Below are positions 1-9,054 of a stretch of 64,000 nt of DNA, in pieces. Source of the stretch: Acinetobacter johnsonii CIP 64.6 (lineage in GTDB: Bacteria > Pseudomonadota > Gammaproteobacteria > Pseudomonadales > Moraxellaceae); contig NZ_KB849237.1 of assembly GCF_000368045.1 (NCBI RefSeq), positions 14,693 through 78,692 on the forward strand. The letters are read 5' to 3'. Under the pieces are notes generated by a model that was not told where the DNA came from, made no database searches, and was given only the letters and a program-made list of their open reading frames with translations. How positions within the stretch are numbered: position 1 is the stretch's first letter; each line of letters begins with the position of its first letter. A program made the position numbers and the translations under genes.

Positions 1-818
1 TCTAAACGACCAATCATCGCGATGCTTTTCGGTAGGTTTTTCACAAACCAATCTCGCGATTTTTGTCCAAAGCCTGCGGGAAATTGATCTGGGCGAATCA
101 CAAAGTCAGCTGTCACTTGTAGTACAGGGAAGTTAAACATTGCGCCGTTCGTGCCTAAACCTTTATAAATTTCTAAAGGTTTATAAGCATAAGCCGGTGC
201 CCCGACCATATCAACTTGACCATTATTAAACTTCGCCACAAAGTTAGACACATCGGAAATCACCGCTTGCGCACCGACGCGTTGTACCATGATTTTTTGA
301 GCATCGTCATAGCCCAAGACTGCAAACTTTTTACCTGCTGCTTTTTCAATGGAATTAATACTTTTATCGCGTACAAAAATAAAAGCTGAACCTAAAGGTG
401 CAATCCCTGCCACTTCATATTTTTTACCACCAAGATTGGTCACCATTTTTGCCGCATTACGCTGATCCAATGCAAAAGTAATCGCACGTTGTGCAATGGC
501 ATTGCTTGGCGCTCCGCCCAAAGCATCAATAGAACCGACAAATTTATTGTACTGGCGCGCACGCATAGCGGTCATAAACACGCCATCACACTTGCCTGCT
601 TTAAAGTCGTTGTCGGCAACGGCTTCATCTTGACGAGGGATTAAATTAATTTCAGCCCCCCAGCCTTTTGCCGCCAAAGCCCATTCTTGCGCCATTTGGT
701 ACGACTCACCGGATTTGCCAAGCAAGTCAAATACACAGATGTCCACTTTAGCCGCTTGTGCTGTCGACGCTACACCCAAAGCAGAAAAAGCAGCGAGTGC
801 GAGGGTTAATTTTTTCAT
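1..818 (-). CDS. Putative periplasmic solute-binding-like protein (DUF6091 type), 3' part cut by window edge
   Basis: The reading frame starts at the ATG at 818-816 and stays open to base 1, so the C-terminus is outside the window. The first residues form a clear Sec signal peptide (MKKLTLALAAFSALG...AQA) followed by a mature part beginning AKVDICVFDLLGKSGES. The protein aligns along its whole visible length with the neighbouring broken copy at 1073-2083: both share the CVFDLLGK start, the KCD-V-MT-MRAR-YNKF segment and the VVxAPAYxYKPLEI segment. I believe this is the family annotated as putative solute-binding protein/DUF6091, exported to the periplasm; the ligand is unknown. Family name is from memory, homology between the two copies is directly visible. 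Confidence 0.75.
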   Translation of the reverse strand, partial: MKKLTLALAAFSALGVASTAQAAKVDICVFDLLGKSGESYQMAQEWALAAKGWGAEINLIPRQDEAVADNDFKAGKCDGVFMTAMRARQYNKFVGSIDALGGAPSNAIAQRAITFALDQRNAAKMVTNLGGKKYEVAGIAPLGSAFIFVRDKSINSIEKAAGKKFAVLGYDDAQKIMVQRVGAQAVISDVSNFVAKFNNGQVDMVGAPAYAYKPLEIYKGLGTNGAMFNFPVLQVTADFVIRPDQFPAGFGQKSRDWFVKNLPKSIAMIGRL

Positions 819-999
819 TCTTGTGTCCTTGTTCGTTTTGTTATTTGACAGGTGTCCATACACATGCAAAATATTAAGCAAGTTAAAATTAAAAAAATAG
901 AGCATTTACTCAAAAATTACTGTCAATTGGGCAAATTTTTTTCTTTTCTCTAATTTTTATTTTCAAAGGATTTATAAAAGCATTTTAAATTCATTATAT

Positions 1000-1041
1000 T
1001 AAAATAAAAAGCCTGCATCATTCGTTTTACATGAACGATGC
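1000..1041 (-). terminator. Probable Rho-independent terminator after the broken solute-binding gene
   Basis: On the minus strand an imperfect hairpin (GCATCGTTC...GAATGATGC) is followed by a T-rich run (CTTTTTATTTT). It lies just after the stop codon of the pseudogene at 1073. Confidence 0.5.
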
Positions 1042-1072
1042 TTAATATTACAAAGAAATATAGATTTTCGCC

Positions 1073-2083
1073 TTATTCACCACCCAATGAACATTCAAAG
1101 TTGGTGCGTTCGACCGTACAACGGGCTTTTTTCAGCACGCGCATCATGCCTGGGTCATAAACCCCTTGTTTGGTTAAATCAATACGCCCATCCCGTAGCA
1201 AGCGCTGATATTTTTCTTTGTCTTCCTTGCTGAGCTGCATTTTGATTTTACTGGGAATGGCAGCTTCTAGTCGTTGCACCATAGCAAAGGATTGCGGAAT
1301 TTTTTGTAAAAACCATTGCCGCGATTGCTCGCCAAATTGAGCAGGAAAACGCTCGGGTCTTACAATTAAATCTGCAGTGACATTGACCACGGGAAAGTTA
1401 AGCATAGCCCCTTTAGAGCCTAGACCTTTTTCAATTTCTAAGGGTTTATAGTCATATGCAGGTGCAGCAACCACATCGACTTCGCCTGTATTAAACTTTT
1501 TTATAAAGTTGGAAATATCCGACATCACAGGTACAGCGCCCACTCGCTCTACCATCACCCGTTGTGCGCGGTCATAATGCAGGATGGCAAATTTTTTGCC
1601 TTGTGCTTTTTCGATGGTATTCAGACTTCGGTCTTTTACAAAAATATAGGCTGAACCAATCAAGCCAATACCAGCCACTTCATAGTTTTCACCTTGTAAT
1701 GTGGTGGTCATACGCTTGGTATTTCTAGGATCCAACACATATTCCACCGCCTTTTGTGCAATTTTATTGCTTGGCACTCCGCCTAAGGCATCAATCGAAC
1801 CTGCGAACTTGTTATAGGCGCGCGCGCGCATTGAGGTCATATACACCGCATCGCATTTACCATTTTGAAAGGCTTTATCGGCCAAGTCTTCGTCCTGAAA
1901 CGAAATCAACTGTACCTGTGCACCCCATTTTTTACTGACCAAAGCTCATTCTTCTAAAAATTTATAAGACTCCCCTGCTTTACCCAGTAGGTCGAAGACA
2001 CACACCTGCTGCTTCGCTAGCACTATACTGGAGAAAGCGCACAGTGCTAGCGTCGATAAAATAAAAAATCCTTTTCTTTTCAT
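1073..2083 (-). pseudogene. Second DUF6091-type solute-binding-like gene, disrupted by an in-frame TGA
   Basis: Translation from the ATG at 2083-2081 gives a signal peptide (MKRKGFFILSTLALCAFSSIVLA) and the family start KQQVCVFDLLGKAGESY. The frame then meets TGA at 1948-1946 (codon 46) and continues open without shift to the stop at 1073. The intact paralog at 1-818 has Trp (TGG) at the same place in the segment QEWALAAKGWG, so a single TGG to TGA change explains the break. The full frame is 337 codons. A gene finder would report only an internal ORF from 1942, which lacks the signal peptide and is unlikely to be functional as such. Suppression or a sequencing error is possible. Confidence 0.8.
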
Positions 2084-2314
2084 TATTATCCCTTCATATT
2101 TTTTGTTTTACTGGGGAAATATATCTGTGTGCTATTCCTCAATATAGGTCAAAAAAGGTCAACTTTTAGCTTTCCGACCAAAGGTCAAATGGTTTCATTC
2201 TCCCCTTATAAAGAAACGCTGAGAGATTTCAGTTCAGATAAATTTTGAATGTTTAGTCTTTTGCTGACGCATCCATTAGAATAGGCGCACCTTTTTCTGA
2301 TATTTGATAGTTCC

Positions 2315-4255
2315 ATGATTCAGCTTGATCAAGTTTCATTGCGCCGTGGTGGACGAGTGTTATTTCAAAAAGCCTCCATGCAAATCCATCCAGGTTGGAA
2401 AGTTGGTCTCACTGGTGTCAATGGTGCTGGAAAATCAACCCTGTTTGCTGCGCTCTTAGGCTCGATAGGTCCTGATGATGGCACCCTGAGCCGCCCTGCC
2501 GTATGGACGGTGGCACACATGGCACAGGAAGTAAAAGCCTTAGATATGGCTGCGATTGATTTCGTCCTGACCGGTGATGAAGAATATTGGAACATTCAAC
2601 AACAGCTCAACCATCCTGAACAGTTAACTGACACTGAACTGGCTGATTTACATGGCCGATTCGACGAAATTAACGGTTATTCCGCGCCCGCTAAAGCCGC
2701 TCAGCTTATGGCGGGTCTGGGTTTTATGGAACATCAAAACCAACTCTTGGTTTCGAGTTTCTCTGGTGGATGGCGAATGCGTTTAAACTTAGCGCGTACT
2801 TTGATGAGCCGTTCGGATCTATTATTACTGGATGAACCGACCAACCACTTAGATCTCGATGCTATTTTATGGTTAGAAGATTGGTTAAATGCCTATACGG
2901 GCACCCTAATTTTAATTTCGCATGACCGCGATTTCTTAGATGCGATTACCAATCGTATTTTGCATATCGAAAATCAAGAACTCACCCTCTATAGCGGCAA
3001 CTATTCAACCTTTGAAACCACTCGTGCAGAACGTTTGGCACAACAACAACAAGCTTATGAAAAGCAGCTCGAAACACGGGCACATATTCAAAAATATATT
3101 GACCGTTTTAAAGCCCAAGCCACTAAAGCACGTCAAGCACAAAGCCGAATTAAACAACTGGAACGGATGCAGTTGCTTGCTCCTGCACATGTCGATACCC
3201 CATTTACCTTTAGCTTCCGTGAACCCACCAAAATGAGTTCACCACTGCTGACTTTAGAGCAGGCTGATATTGGTTATGGCGACAAACTGATTGCCACCAA
3301 TATCAATATACAAATCACCCCGACGAGCCGGATTGGCTTATTGGGGATGAATGGTGCAGGTAAATCGACTTTAATCAAATCCTTGGTCGGCGATTTATCT
3401 TTATTGGCAGGACAACGCAAAGCCTCAGAACTGCTGAATATTGGCTATTTTGCACAGCATCAAATGGATTCACTGGATGAATCGGCCAGCCCAATGCTGC
3501 AATTGGCACGGATTGCGGATAAAAAAATCAGTGAAGCGACCTTACGTGCCTTTTTAGGCAGCTTCGGCTTTAGTGGCGAACGGATGGATACCCCTTGCGA
3601 GAGCTTCTCAGGTGGTGAACGTGCCCGTTTGGCATTGGCTTTAATCGTGTGGTTACGTCCCAATGTCTTGATTCTAGATGAACCGACCAACCACTTAGAC
3701 TTAGATATGCGCCATGCGCTGACCATGGCTTTACAAGACTATGAAGGTGCTGTGGTCTTGGTTTCACACGAACGCCAACTGATTGCCAGCGTATGTGATG
3801 ACCTCATTTTAGTCCATGCTGGAAAATCCACCGAATTTGAAGGCGATCTACACGATTATGCCAACTGGTTACGCCAAGCACGTCTAGAGATGATTAAACA
3901 AGGTGGAATCGTAGCGCCGATCGTGTCTAAAGTCAGCACTCAAAAAACCATCGTTTCTAAAGTTGATAAAGAAGCGCAGCGTAAATTGGCCGCACAGCGC
4001 CGTGAACAAACGCGCCCGATTCGCAAAAATATCGAAAAATGTGAAAGCCTGCTAGCAAAACACCAGCCACGTTTACTCGACATTGAACATTTACTCGGTG
4101 ATGCTGGCCTATATGACGCTGCACGCAAAGATGAACTCATGAAACTGATGAATGAGCAAACCGAACTTAAAAACCAAGTCAGTGAAGCTGAAGAACAAAT
4201 GCTAGAGCTGATGATGGAACTTGAAGAGCTCGAAAGCTCATTCGAAAACGAATAA
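2315..4255 (+). CDS. ABC-F family ATPase (YheS/Uup-like ribosome-associated factor)
   Basis: 646 residues with two fused ABC ATPase domains and no membrane segments, the hallmark of ABC-F proteins that act on ribosomes rather than as transporters. Domain 1 shows Walker A GVNGAGKST near residue 35, signature SFSGGWRMRL and Walker B LLLLDEPTNHLD. The linker is rich in basic and Gln residues (about 235-290). Domain 2 shows GMNGAGKST, SFSGGERARL and LILDEPTNHLD. The C-terminal 110 residues are a charged helical extension ending in an acidic run. Length and the C-terminal coiled extension best fit the YheS branch, which is my inference. It stands alone with a terminator directly after it. Confidence 0.85.
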   Translation: MIQLDQVSLRRGGRVLFQKASMQIHPGWKVGLTGVNGAGKSTLFAALLGSIGPDDGTLSRPAVWTVAHMAQEVKALDMAAIDFVLTGDEEYWNIQQQLNHPEQLTDTELADLHGRFDEINGYSAPAKAAQLMAGLGFMEHQNQLLVSSFSGGWRMRLNLARTLMSRSDLLLLDEPTNHLDLDAILWLEDWLNAYTGTLILISHDRDFLDAITNRILHIENQELTLYSGNYSTFETTRAERLAQQQQAYEKQLETRAHIQKYIDRFKAQATKARQAQSRIKQLERMQLLAPAHVDTPFTFSFREPTKMSSPLLTLEQADIGYGDKLIATNINIQITPTSRIGLLGMNGAGKSTLIKSLVGDLSLLAGQRKASELLNIGYFAQHQMDSLDESASPMLQLARIADKKISEATLRAFLGSFGFSGERMDTPCESFSGGERARLALALIVWLRPNVLILDEPTNHLDLDMRHALTMALQDYEGAVVLVSHERQLIASVCDDLILVHAGKSTEFEGDLHDYANWLRQARLEMIKQGGIVAPIVSKVSTQKTIVSKVDKEAQRKLAAQRREQTRPIRKNIEKCESLLAKHQPRLLDIEHLLGDAGLYDAARKDELMKLMNEQTELKNQVSEAEEQMLELMMELEELESSFENE

Positions 4256-4272
4256 TCTTTCCTCATACACCC

Positions 4273-4305
4273 TGCCCGCTCTGTTTATGCATGGCGGGCA
4301 TTTTT
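4273..4305 (+). terminator. Rho-independent terminator of the ABC-F gene
   Basis: Perfect 7-bp stem TGCCCGC / GCGGGCA with a 14-nt loop followed by TTTTT, 18 bases after the stop codon. Confidence 0.75.
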
Positions 4306-4673
4306 ATGTCTTAACCATTTTGATTGATTTACTTTGCTGCAACACCAATCGATCTGGAAAAACGTGCCTTTTCGGCCTATGCATATAACTCAATAGGAAA
4401 TGCACCCAAATAGTCTGAGCATTTTAAGAAGTCATAAGTGATTGAAATTAAAATTATTTCTTAATAAATAAAGCGATAAATTTATTGATTTTTATTGTTT
4501 AGATATTCTTAAAAAGCAAAAAAATAGATTGTTTAATTTAGCTTAATTAATTGAATATTCAACTATATACAGCCCTATTTCCATGCTTTTCACTGCTTAA
4601 AGCCAAATACAACCTTCACAACAGACAGCGAATATCCATCATGTTCAGACATGCACCTTTCAACACAACAAGT

Positions 4674-4829
4674 TTTGAATTTAAAAAGAGGGAATAAATT
4701 TAAAAGATCCGATTTAAATTTAAAAGATAACGCATGGTTTTAAATTTAAAAACCACACTTGAAACAACTGTGGATAAAATTATACGTATTTTAGCAACTG
4801 ATATAAAGTGCTATTTTTATTTATCCACA
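4674..4829. repeat. AATTTAAA repeat array with two perfect DnaA boxes (cluster A)
   Basis: This non-coding stretch (the gene-free region is 4256-4895) carries at least four copies of an AATTTAAA core on the plus strand (TTTTGAATTTAAAA, AATAAATTTAAAAG, GATTTAAATTTAAAAG, GGTTTTAAATTTAAAAACC). Beside them are two exact DnaA boxes, TGTGGATAA at 4769-4777 and TTATCCACA at 4821-4829, and a near box in TTATCCAG at about 4846. The same combination appears at oriC (11770-12200) and at 53195-53575. No protein-coding frame is evident here. Confidence 0.6.
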
Positions 4830-4895
4830 GGCCAGCGCTGTTTATTTATCCAGTTGTTTTAGGCAAATCCATCCTCTTTTTTGCGCTCTTTTTCC

Positions 4896-5264
4896 TTAAT
4901 TTAATACGGCTCTTTGCGCCTTTAAAAAACGTAATTCTTGTATTTTCCATCCCTGATCAAAGACCCATGTTTCTTCGATTTGTTGGCGATTTTCAACCAA
5001 ACCGATCAAGACCTGACAGCATGTTTGGTCACGGTTAAACTCAAATTCTTCAAATTCGACGTCGGGTTTTTGAGGTTTCCAAACCCCATTTTTCACAGCA
5101 TGCGCGATCTTTTCATAGCGCGTATAGTTACTCTCTACACGATCAGCTTGTTCATAGACCACTTTAAAATGCTCATCTTCATATTGAGCTAAAACCTCAT
5201 AATTGCCCGTAAAAAATGCATTCACCCAAATGTCGCGTACTTGTTCTAGTTGGTTATCCATCAT
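4896..5264 (-). CDS. Small NTF2/SnoaL-like protein of unknown function
   Basis: 122 residues if started at the ATG at 5264, which has GAGG five bases upstream; an upstream ATG at 5291 lacks a good ribosome site. A second ATG follows immediately at 5261. The protein is soluble and acidic, with an alternating pattern typical of the cone-like NTF2 fold: an N-terminal helix (QLEQVRDIWVNAFFTGNYEVL), a middle segment with YEKIA, and two C-terminal strands (CQVLIGLVENRQQIEETWVF, WKIQELRFLKAQ). There is no signal peptide. The fold call is inference from pattern only; the function is unknown. It lies between cluster A and the gyrB terminator and is read leftward on its own promoter. Confidence 0.6.
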   Translation of the reverse strand: MMDNQLEQVRDIWVNAFFTGNYEVLAQYEDEHFKVVYEQADRVESNYTRYEKIAHAVKNGVWKPQKPDVEFEEFEFNRDQTCCQVLIGLVENRQQIEETWVFDQGWKIQELRFLKAQRAVLN

Positions 5265-5385
5265 AATGACCTCACATTCTGCACTGTGCAAAAGACTTGA
5301 TACTCACATCATGACATCGCTATAAGTCAGTTTAATAACAGTGTACATTGCTTATATTTTATTCAAAAGCATAAAAAATGCTGTA

Positions 5386-5411
5386 AAAAAAGCACCCCGC
5401 AGGGTGCTTTT
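5386..5411 (-). terminator. gyrB Rho-independent terminator
   Basis: On the minus strand the stem AGCACCC / GGGTGCT with a 4-nt loop is followed by TTTTTTTAC. It starts about 22 bases after the gyrB stop. A plus-strand T-run makes it weakly bidirectional. Confidence 0.8.
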
Positions 5412-5432
5412 ATGGCTTATTTTGTAAAGCGC

Positions 5433-7904
5433 TTAAGCATCAATATCCGCATTCAATGCATTTTCTTCAATGAATGCACGACGTGGTTCCACATCATCAC
5501 CCATCAAACAAGAGAACATACGATCGGCTTCAATCGCATCCTGAATCGTGACTTGCAACATGTTGCGGTTTTCAGGATCCATGGTGGTTTCCCAAAGCTG
5601 GTCTGCATTCATCTCACCCAAGCCTTTATAGCGCTGAATCATCATGCCACGACGAGAATCAGATAAAATATGCTGCCATACCTGATGGAAGTTGGTGACT
5701 GCAATCTTGCGATCACCTTTTTGCAGGTAAGCACCATCTTCAAGCAACGTGAACCAGCTCTTGGAATTCTTCAACAAACGTGCATATTCACCAGAACCCA
5801 ATAAGCCTGCATCTAATAAGTAGCTGTGCGGCAGATTGTGTACATAGATGGTGATACGAGGTAAGTAAGTCTCGATCTTTTGACCATCTGCCAGTTCTTT
5901 TTCAAACGTTTCTAAGCTTAACTCAGGACGCAAGCTCGGTTGAATCTCTGCCACAGCACTGCGCACTTGTTCAGCCCACTGCTCAACATAAGCTCGGTCA
6001 TGGTTTTGATCAAGCTTAAAGCCTTCAACCGAAATCAACGCATCTAAGACACTGGCAGGATAACGTACAGTTAAACGCTGTAAGCTCTTCTGAGACGTTT
6101 GATAGTCTGCAATCACATTCGCTAAAGCTTCACCACGGATTGCAGGTGCAGCATCGCTGATGTGCAATTCAAGCTCATCAATCGCGTTTGAAATTAAATA
6201 GGTTTCAAGCGCATCATTATCTTTAAGATATTGCTCTTGCTTGCCTTTTTTCAGTTTATACAGCGGTGGCTGAGCAATATAGATATAACCACGCTCCACT
6301 AGCTCAGGCATTTGACGGAAGAAGAAGGTCAACAATAGGGTACGAATATGCGAACCATCCACGTCAGCATCGGTCATGATGATGATTTTGTGATAACGCA
6401 ACTTGTCCGGATTGTACTCTTCACGACCAATACCACAACCCAATGCCGTGATCAGCGTGCCGACTTCTTGAGATGAAATCATCTTATCAAAACGCGCACG
6501 TTCCACGTTTAGGATTTTACCCTTCAACGGTAAAATCGCTTGCATCTTACGGTTACGACCTTGTTTAGCTGAACCGCCTGCAGAGTCACCCTCGACTAGA
6601 TACAATTCAGACAAGGCTGGATCTTTTTCTTGGCAATCCGCAAGCTTACCTGGTAGGCCTGCAATGTCTAATGCACTTTTACGACGCGTCATTTCACGCG
6701 CTTTACGTGCTGCATCACGAGCACGAGCCGCATCAATGATTTTTCCAGCAATCGATTTTGCCGCTTGCGGGTTTTCAAGCAAATATTCAGAGAATGATTT
6801 ATTCATTGCCTGCTCAACCGCAGGTTTCACTTCACTGGAAACCAACTTTTCTTTGGTTTGTGAAGAAAACTTCGGATCAGGCACTTTCACTGAAACAATC
6901 GCAGTTAAACCTTCACGTGCATCATCACCAGAAACCGCTACTTTCTCTTTTTTGAGTAAGTTTTCATTTTCCATGTAGCTGTTTAGACCACGCGTTAATG
7001 CCGCACGGAAACCCGCTAAATGCGTTCCACCATCTTTTTGTGGAATGTTGTTGGTAAAGCAACGTACATTTTCTTGATAGGTATCATTCCACTGCAACGC
7101 CACTTCAACACCAATGCCATTTTCAGCCTGTACGGTGAAATGGAAAATGTCATTCAGATGGGTTTTGCCTTGGTTAATATATTTCACAAACTCAGACAGA
7201 CCGCCTTCGTAGTCAAACACATGTTCTGCATGAATACGCTCGTCACGCAAAACAATGCGCACGCCCGCGTTTAAGAACGACAATTCACGTAAACGACGCG
7301 CCAAAATATCAACATTGAAAATGGTTTGGCTAAAAGTTTCAGCACTTGGCCAAAAACGGACAGTTGTTCCTGTGGTATCCGTATCGCCCACAACAGTCAG
7401 TGGGTAAACCGGATCACCATGTTTATATTCTTGTTGATGAATATGACCTGCACGATGAATCGTCAGTTCCAGCTTACGCGACAAGGCATTTACAACCGAT
7501 ACACCTACACCATGTAGACCACCTGAAACCTTGTAGCTATTGTCATCAAATTTACCGCCTGCGTGCAGAATGGTTAAAATCACTTCTGCGGCAGAAACCC
7601 CTTCTTCAGGGTGAATATCGGTCGGAATACCGCGCCCATTGTCCGATACACTTACAGATTCATCTTCGTGAATCGTCACCAAAATTTCATCACAGTGACC
7701 TGCAAGCGCCTCATCGATCGCATTATCCACCACCTCAAACACCATATGGTGTAAGCCCGAACCATCATCCGTATCACCAATATACATACCCGGACGTTTA
7801 CGTACTGCGTCCAATCCACGTAATACTTTGATACTAGAGGAATCATAAGCTTTTTCTGTGGTTTGTTCCGTTTGAGAAGCAGCTTGTTGATCTTCTGAAC
7901 TCAT
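5433..7904 (-). CDS. gyrB: DNA gyrase subunit B
   Basis: 823 residues. The N-terminal GHKL ATPase domain is visible: YDSSSIKVLRGLDAVRKRPGMYIG, VDNAIDEALAGHCD with the catalytic Glu/Asn, SVSDNGRGIP and GGLHGVGVSVVNALS. The TOPRIM domain has EGDSAGGSAKQGRNR and DADVDGSHIRTLLLTF, followed by an insert domain and the C-terminal QRYKGLGEMNADQLWETTMDP block. GyrB pairs with GyrA to introduce negative supercoils using ATP; it is the target of aminocoumarins. The start has GGGAG six bases upstream. It is last in the leftward dnaA-dnaN-recF-gyrB block. The length, a little above the roughly 800 of E. coli, is normal for this genus. Confidence 0.97.
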   Translation of the reverse strand: MSSEDQQAASQTEQTTEKAYDSSSIKVLRGLDAVRKRPGMYIGDTDDGSGLHHMVFEVVDNAIDEALAGHCDEILVTIHEDESVSVSDNGRGIPTDIHPEEGVSAAEVILTILHAGGKFDDNSYKVSGGLHGVGVSVVNALSRKLELTIHRAGHIHQQEYKHGDPVYPLTVVGDTDTTGTTVRFWPSAETFSQTIFNVDILARRLRELSFLNAGVRIVLRDERIHAEHVFDYEGGLSEFVKYINQGKTHLNDIFHFTVQAENGIGVEVALQWNDTYQENVRCFTNNIPQKDGGTHLAGFRAALTRGLNSYMENENLLKKEKVAVSGDDAREGLTAIVSVKVPDPKFSSQTKEKLVSSEVKPAVEQAMNKSFSEYLLENPQAAKSIAGKIIDAARARDAARKAREMTRRKSALDIAGLPGKLADCQEKDPALSELYLVEGDSAGGSAKQGRNRKMQAILPLKGKILNVERARFDKMISSQEVGTLITALGCGIGREEYNPDKLRYHKIIIMTDADVDGSHIRTLLLTFFFRQMPELVERGYIYIAQPPLYKLKKGKQEQYLKDNDALETYLISNAIDELELHISDAAPAIRGEALANVIADYQTSQKSLQRLTVRYPASVLDALISVEGFKLDQNHDRAYVEQWAEQVRSAVAEIQPSLRPELSLETFEKELADGQKIETYLPRITIYVHNLPHSYLLDAGLLGSGEYARLLKNSKSWFTLLEDGAYLQKGDRKIAVTNFHQVWQHILSDSRRGMMIQRYKGLGEMNADQLWETTMDPENRNMLQVTIQDAIEADRMFSCLMGDDVEPRRAFIEENALNADIDA

Positions 7905-7956
7905 GGTTTCTCCCTAGCGAAAAATAGGTCTATCCCGTGATGGGTAAAATCTAAAA

Positions 7957-9039
7957 TCATTGTGCGACAACTTGAACTTGACCGTTTTCAACACAGAATA
8001 ATTGATAAGAAATAGATAAATCATGTAAGTGATTTTTGACTGATTCATACTCTAAAGTGGTAATAAAAACTTGACTACCCAGTTGGCTCAATCGCTCAAT
8101 TAAACGTTGTTGTGCTGTTAAATCTAATTCTGCTGTCAGATCATCTAATAATACCACAGTTTCCTTATTACAAGCATGCAGCATTGCAATCTGTGACAGT
8201 TTTAAGGCTATGATTAACAGCTTTTTTTGTCCACGTGACAGTACGACATCGGCATCGCCAAGGCTTGTTTTTAAACGCAAATCTGCCTTGTGTGGACCAT
8301 ACTCGGTATAGCGCCGTTCAAGGTCTTTTTGATGATGACTTTGCAGGTCATTCAGTAACCCTAACTCGGTATGAAAGCCAGGGCTATATTCTAACTGAAC
8401 CTCGATATCTGGCAGCAGGTGTTTTAAATCTTGCTCAAAAAAGCCCTTCCACTGCTCCACAATGCTGACGCGTTGCGAATGCAGCATTTCCCCATAATCA
8501 CCAAGCATTTTGTTCCACGGCTCCAAATCTGCCAGACTTAGATTCCGTCGTGTTTTTAGTAAACTATTACGCTGTTTTAATGCCCGTGAATAATATTGCC
8601 ATGCATGATAAAAATCAGGTTCCACGTGGAACATCAGCCAATCTAATAGTTGCCGTCTAGGCTTGGCACCATGATCAATAATATCGGTACTTTGCGGATC
8701 AATCAGTTGCAAAGGAAGAATCTTAGCCAACTGACCTTGAGTGGCAATGTTGTCGCCATTGACCTTGATGAGCTGTTCACCAGACAACAGCTTTTGCATC
8801 CCAATTTTTTCAGAACTGGATTGGGCAAAGACAATCGCGTCGTGGGTATCGGTTTGAATATAGTGTTTCGGAATATGGGTACGAAAGGAACGTCCTGTCG
8901 CCAACAGATGAATGGCTTCTAAAATTGAGGTTTTACCTGAACCATTTTGTCCATAAAAAACATTAAACGGTTGCAATCCATGGAGAGCAACCGTTCTGAG
9001 ATTTCGAACACGTTCGATGTTTAAACGCGTGATTTGCAT
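7957..9039 (-). CDS. recF: DNA replication and repair protein RecF
   Basis: 360 residues, an SMC-like ATPase that loads RecA at single-strand gaps together with RecO and RecR. The N-terminus MQITRLNIERVRNLRTVAL leads to the Walker A motif GQNGSGKTSILEAIHLLATGRSFR. Near the C-terminus are the ABC-type signature LSRGQKKLLIIALKLSQ and Walker B VVLLDDLTAELD. It lies 15 bases downstream of dnaN and 52 bases upstream of gyrB in the same direction, the usual gammaproteobacterial order. Length matches the family. Confidence 0.96.
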   Translation of the reverse strand: MQITRLNIERVRNLRTVALHGLQPFNVFYGQNGSGKTSILEAIHLLATGRSFRTHIPKHYIQTDTHDAIVFAQSSSEKIGMQKLLSGEQLIKVNGDNIATQGQLAKILPLQLIDPQSTDIIDHGAKPRRQLLDWLMFHVEPDFYHAWQYYSRALKQRNSLLKTRRNLSLADLEPWNKMLGDYGEMLHSQRVSIVEQWKGFFEQDLKHLLPDIEVQLEYSPGFHTELGLLNDLQSHHQKDLERRYTEYGPHKADLRLKTSLGDADVVLSRGQKKLLIIALKLSQIAMLHACNKETVVLLDDLTAELDLTAQQRLIERLSQLGSQVFITTLEYESVKNHLHDLSISYQLFCVENGQVQVVAQ

Positions 9040-9054
9040 GCCTGAACCTAGGGC

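Noticed and set aside
3460..4266. Antisense ORFs within the ABC-F gene
   Set aside because: Shadow frames with serine-rich or basic composition and no supporting signals.
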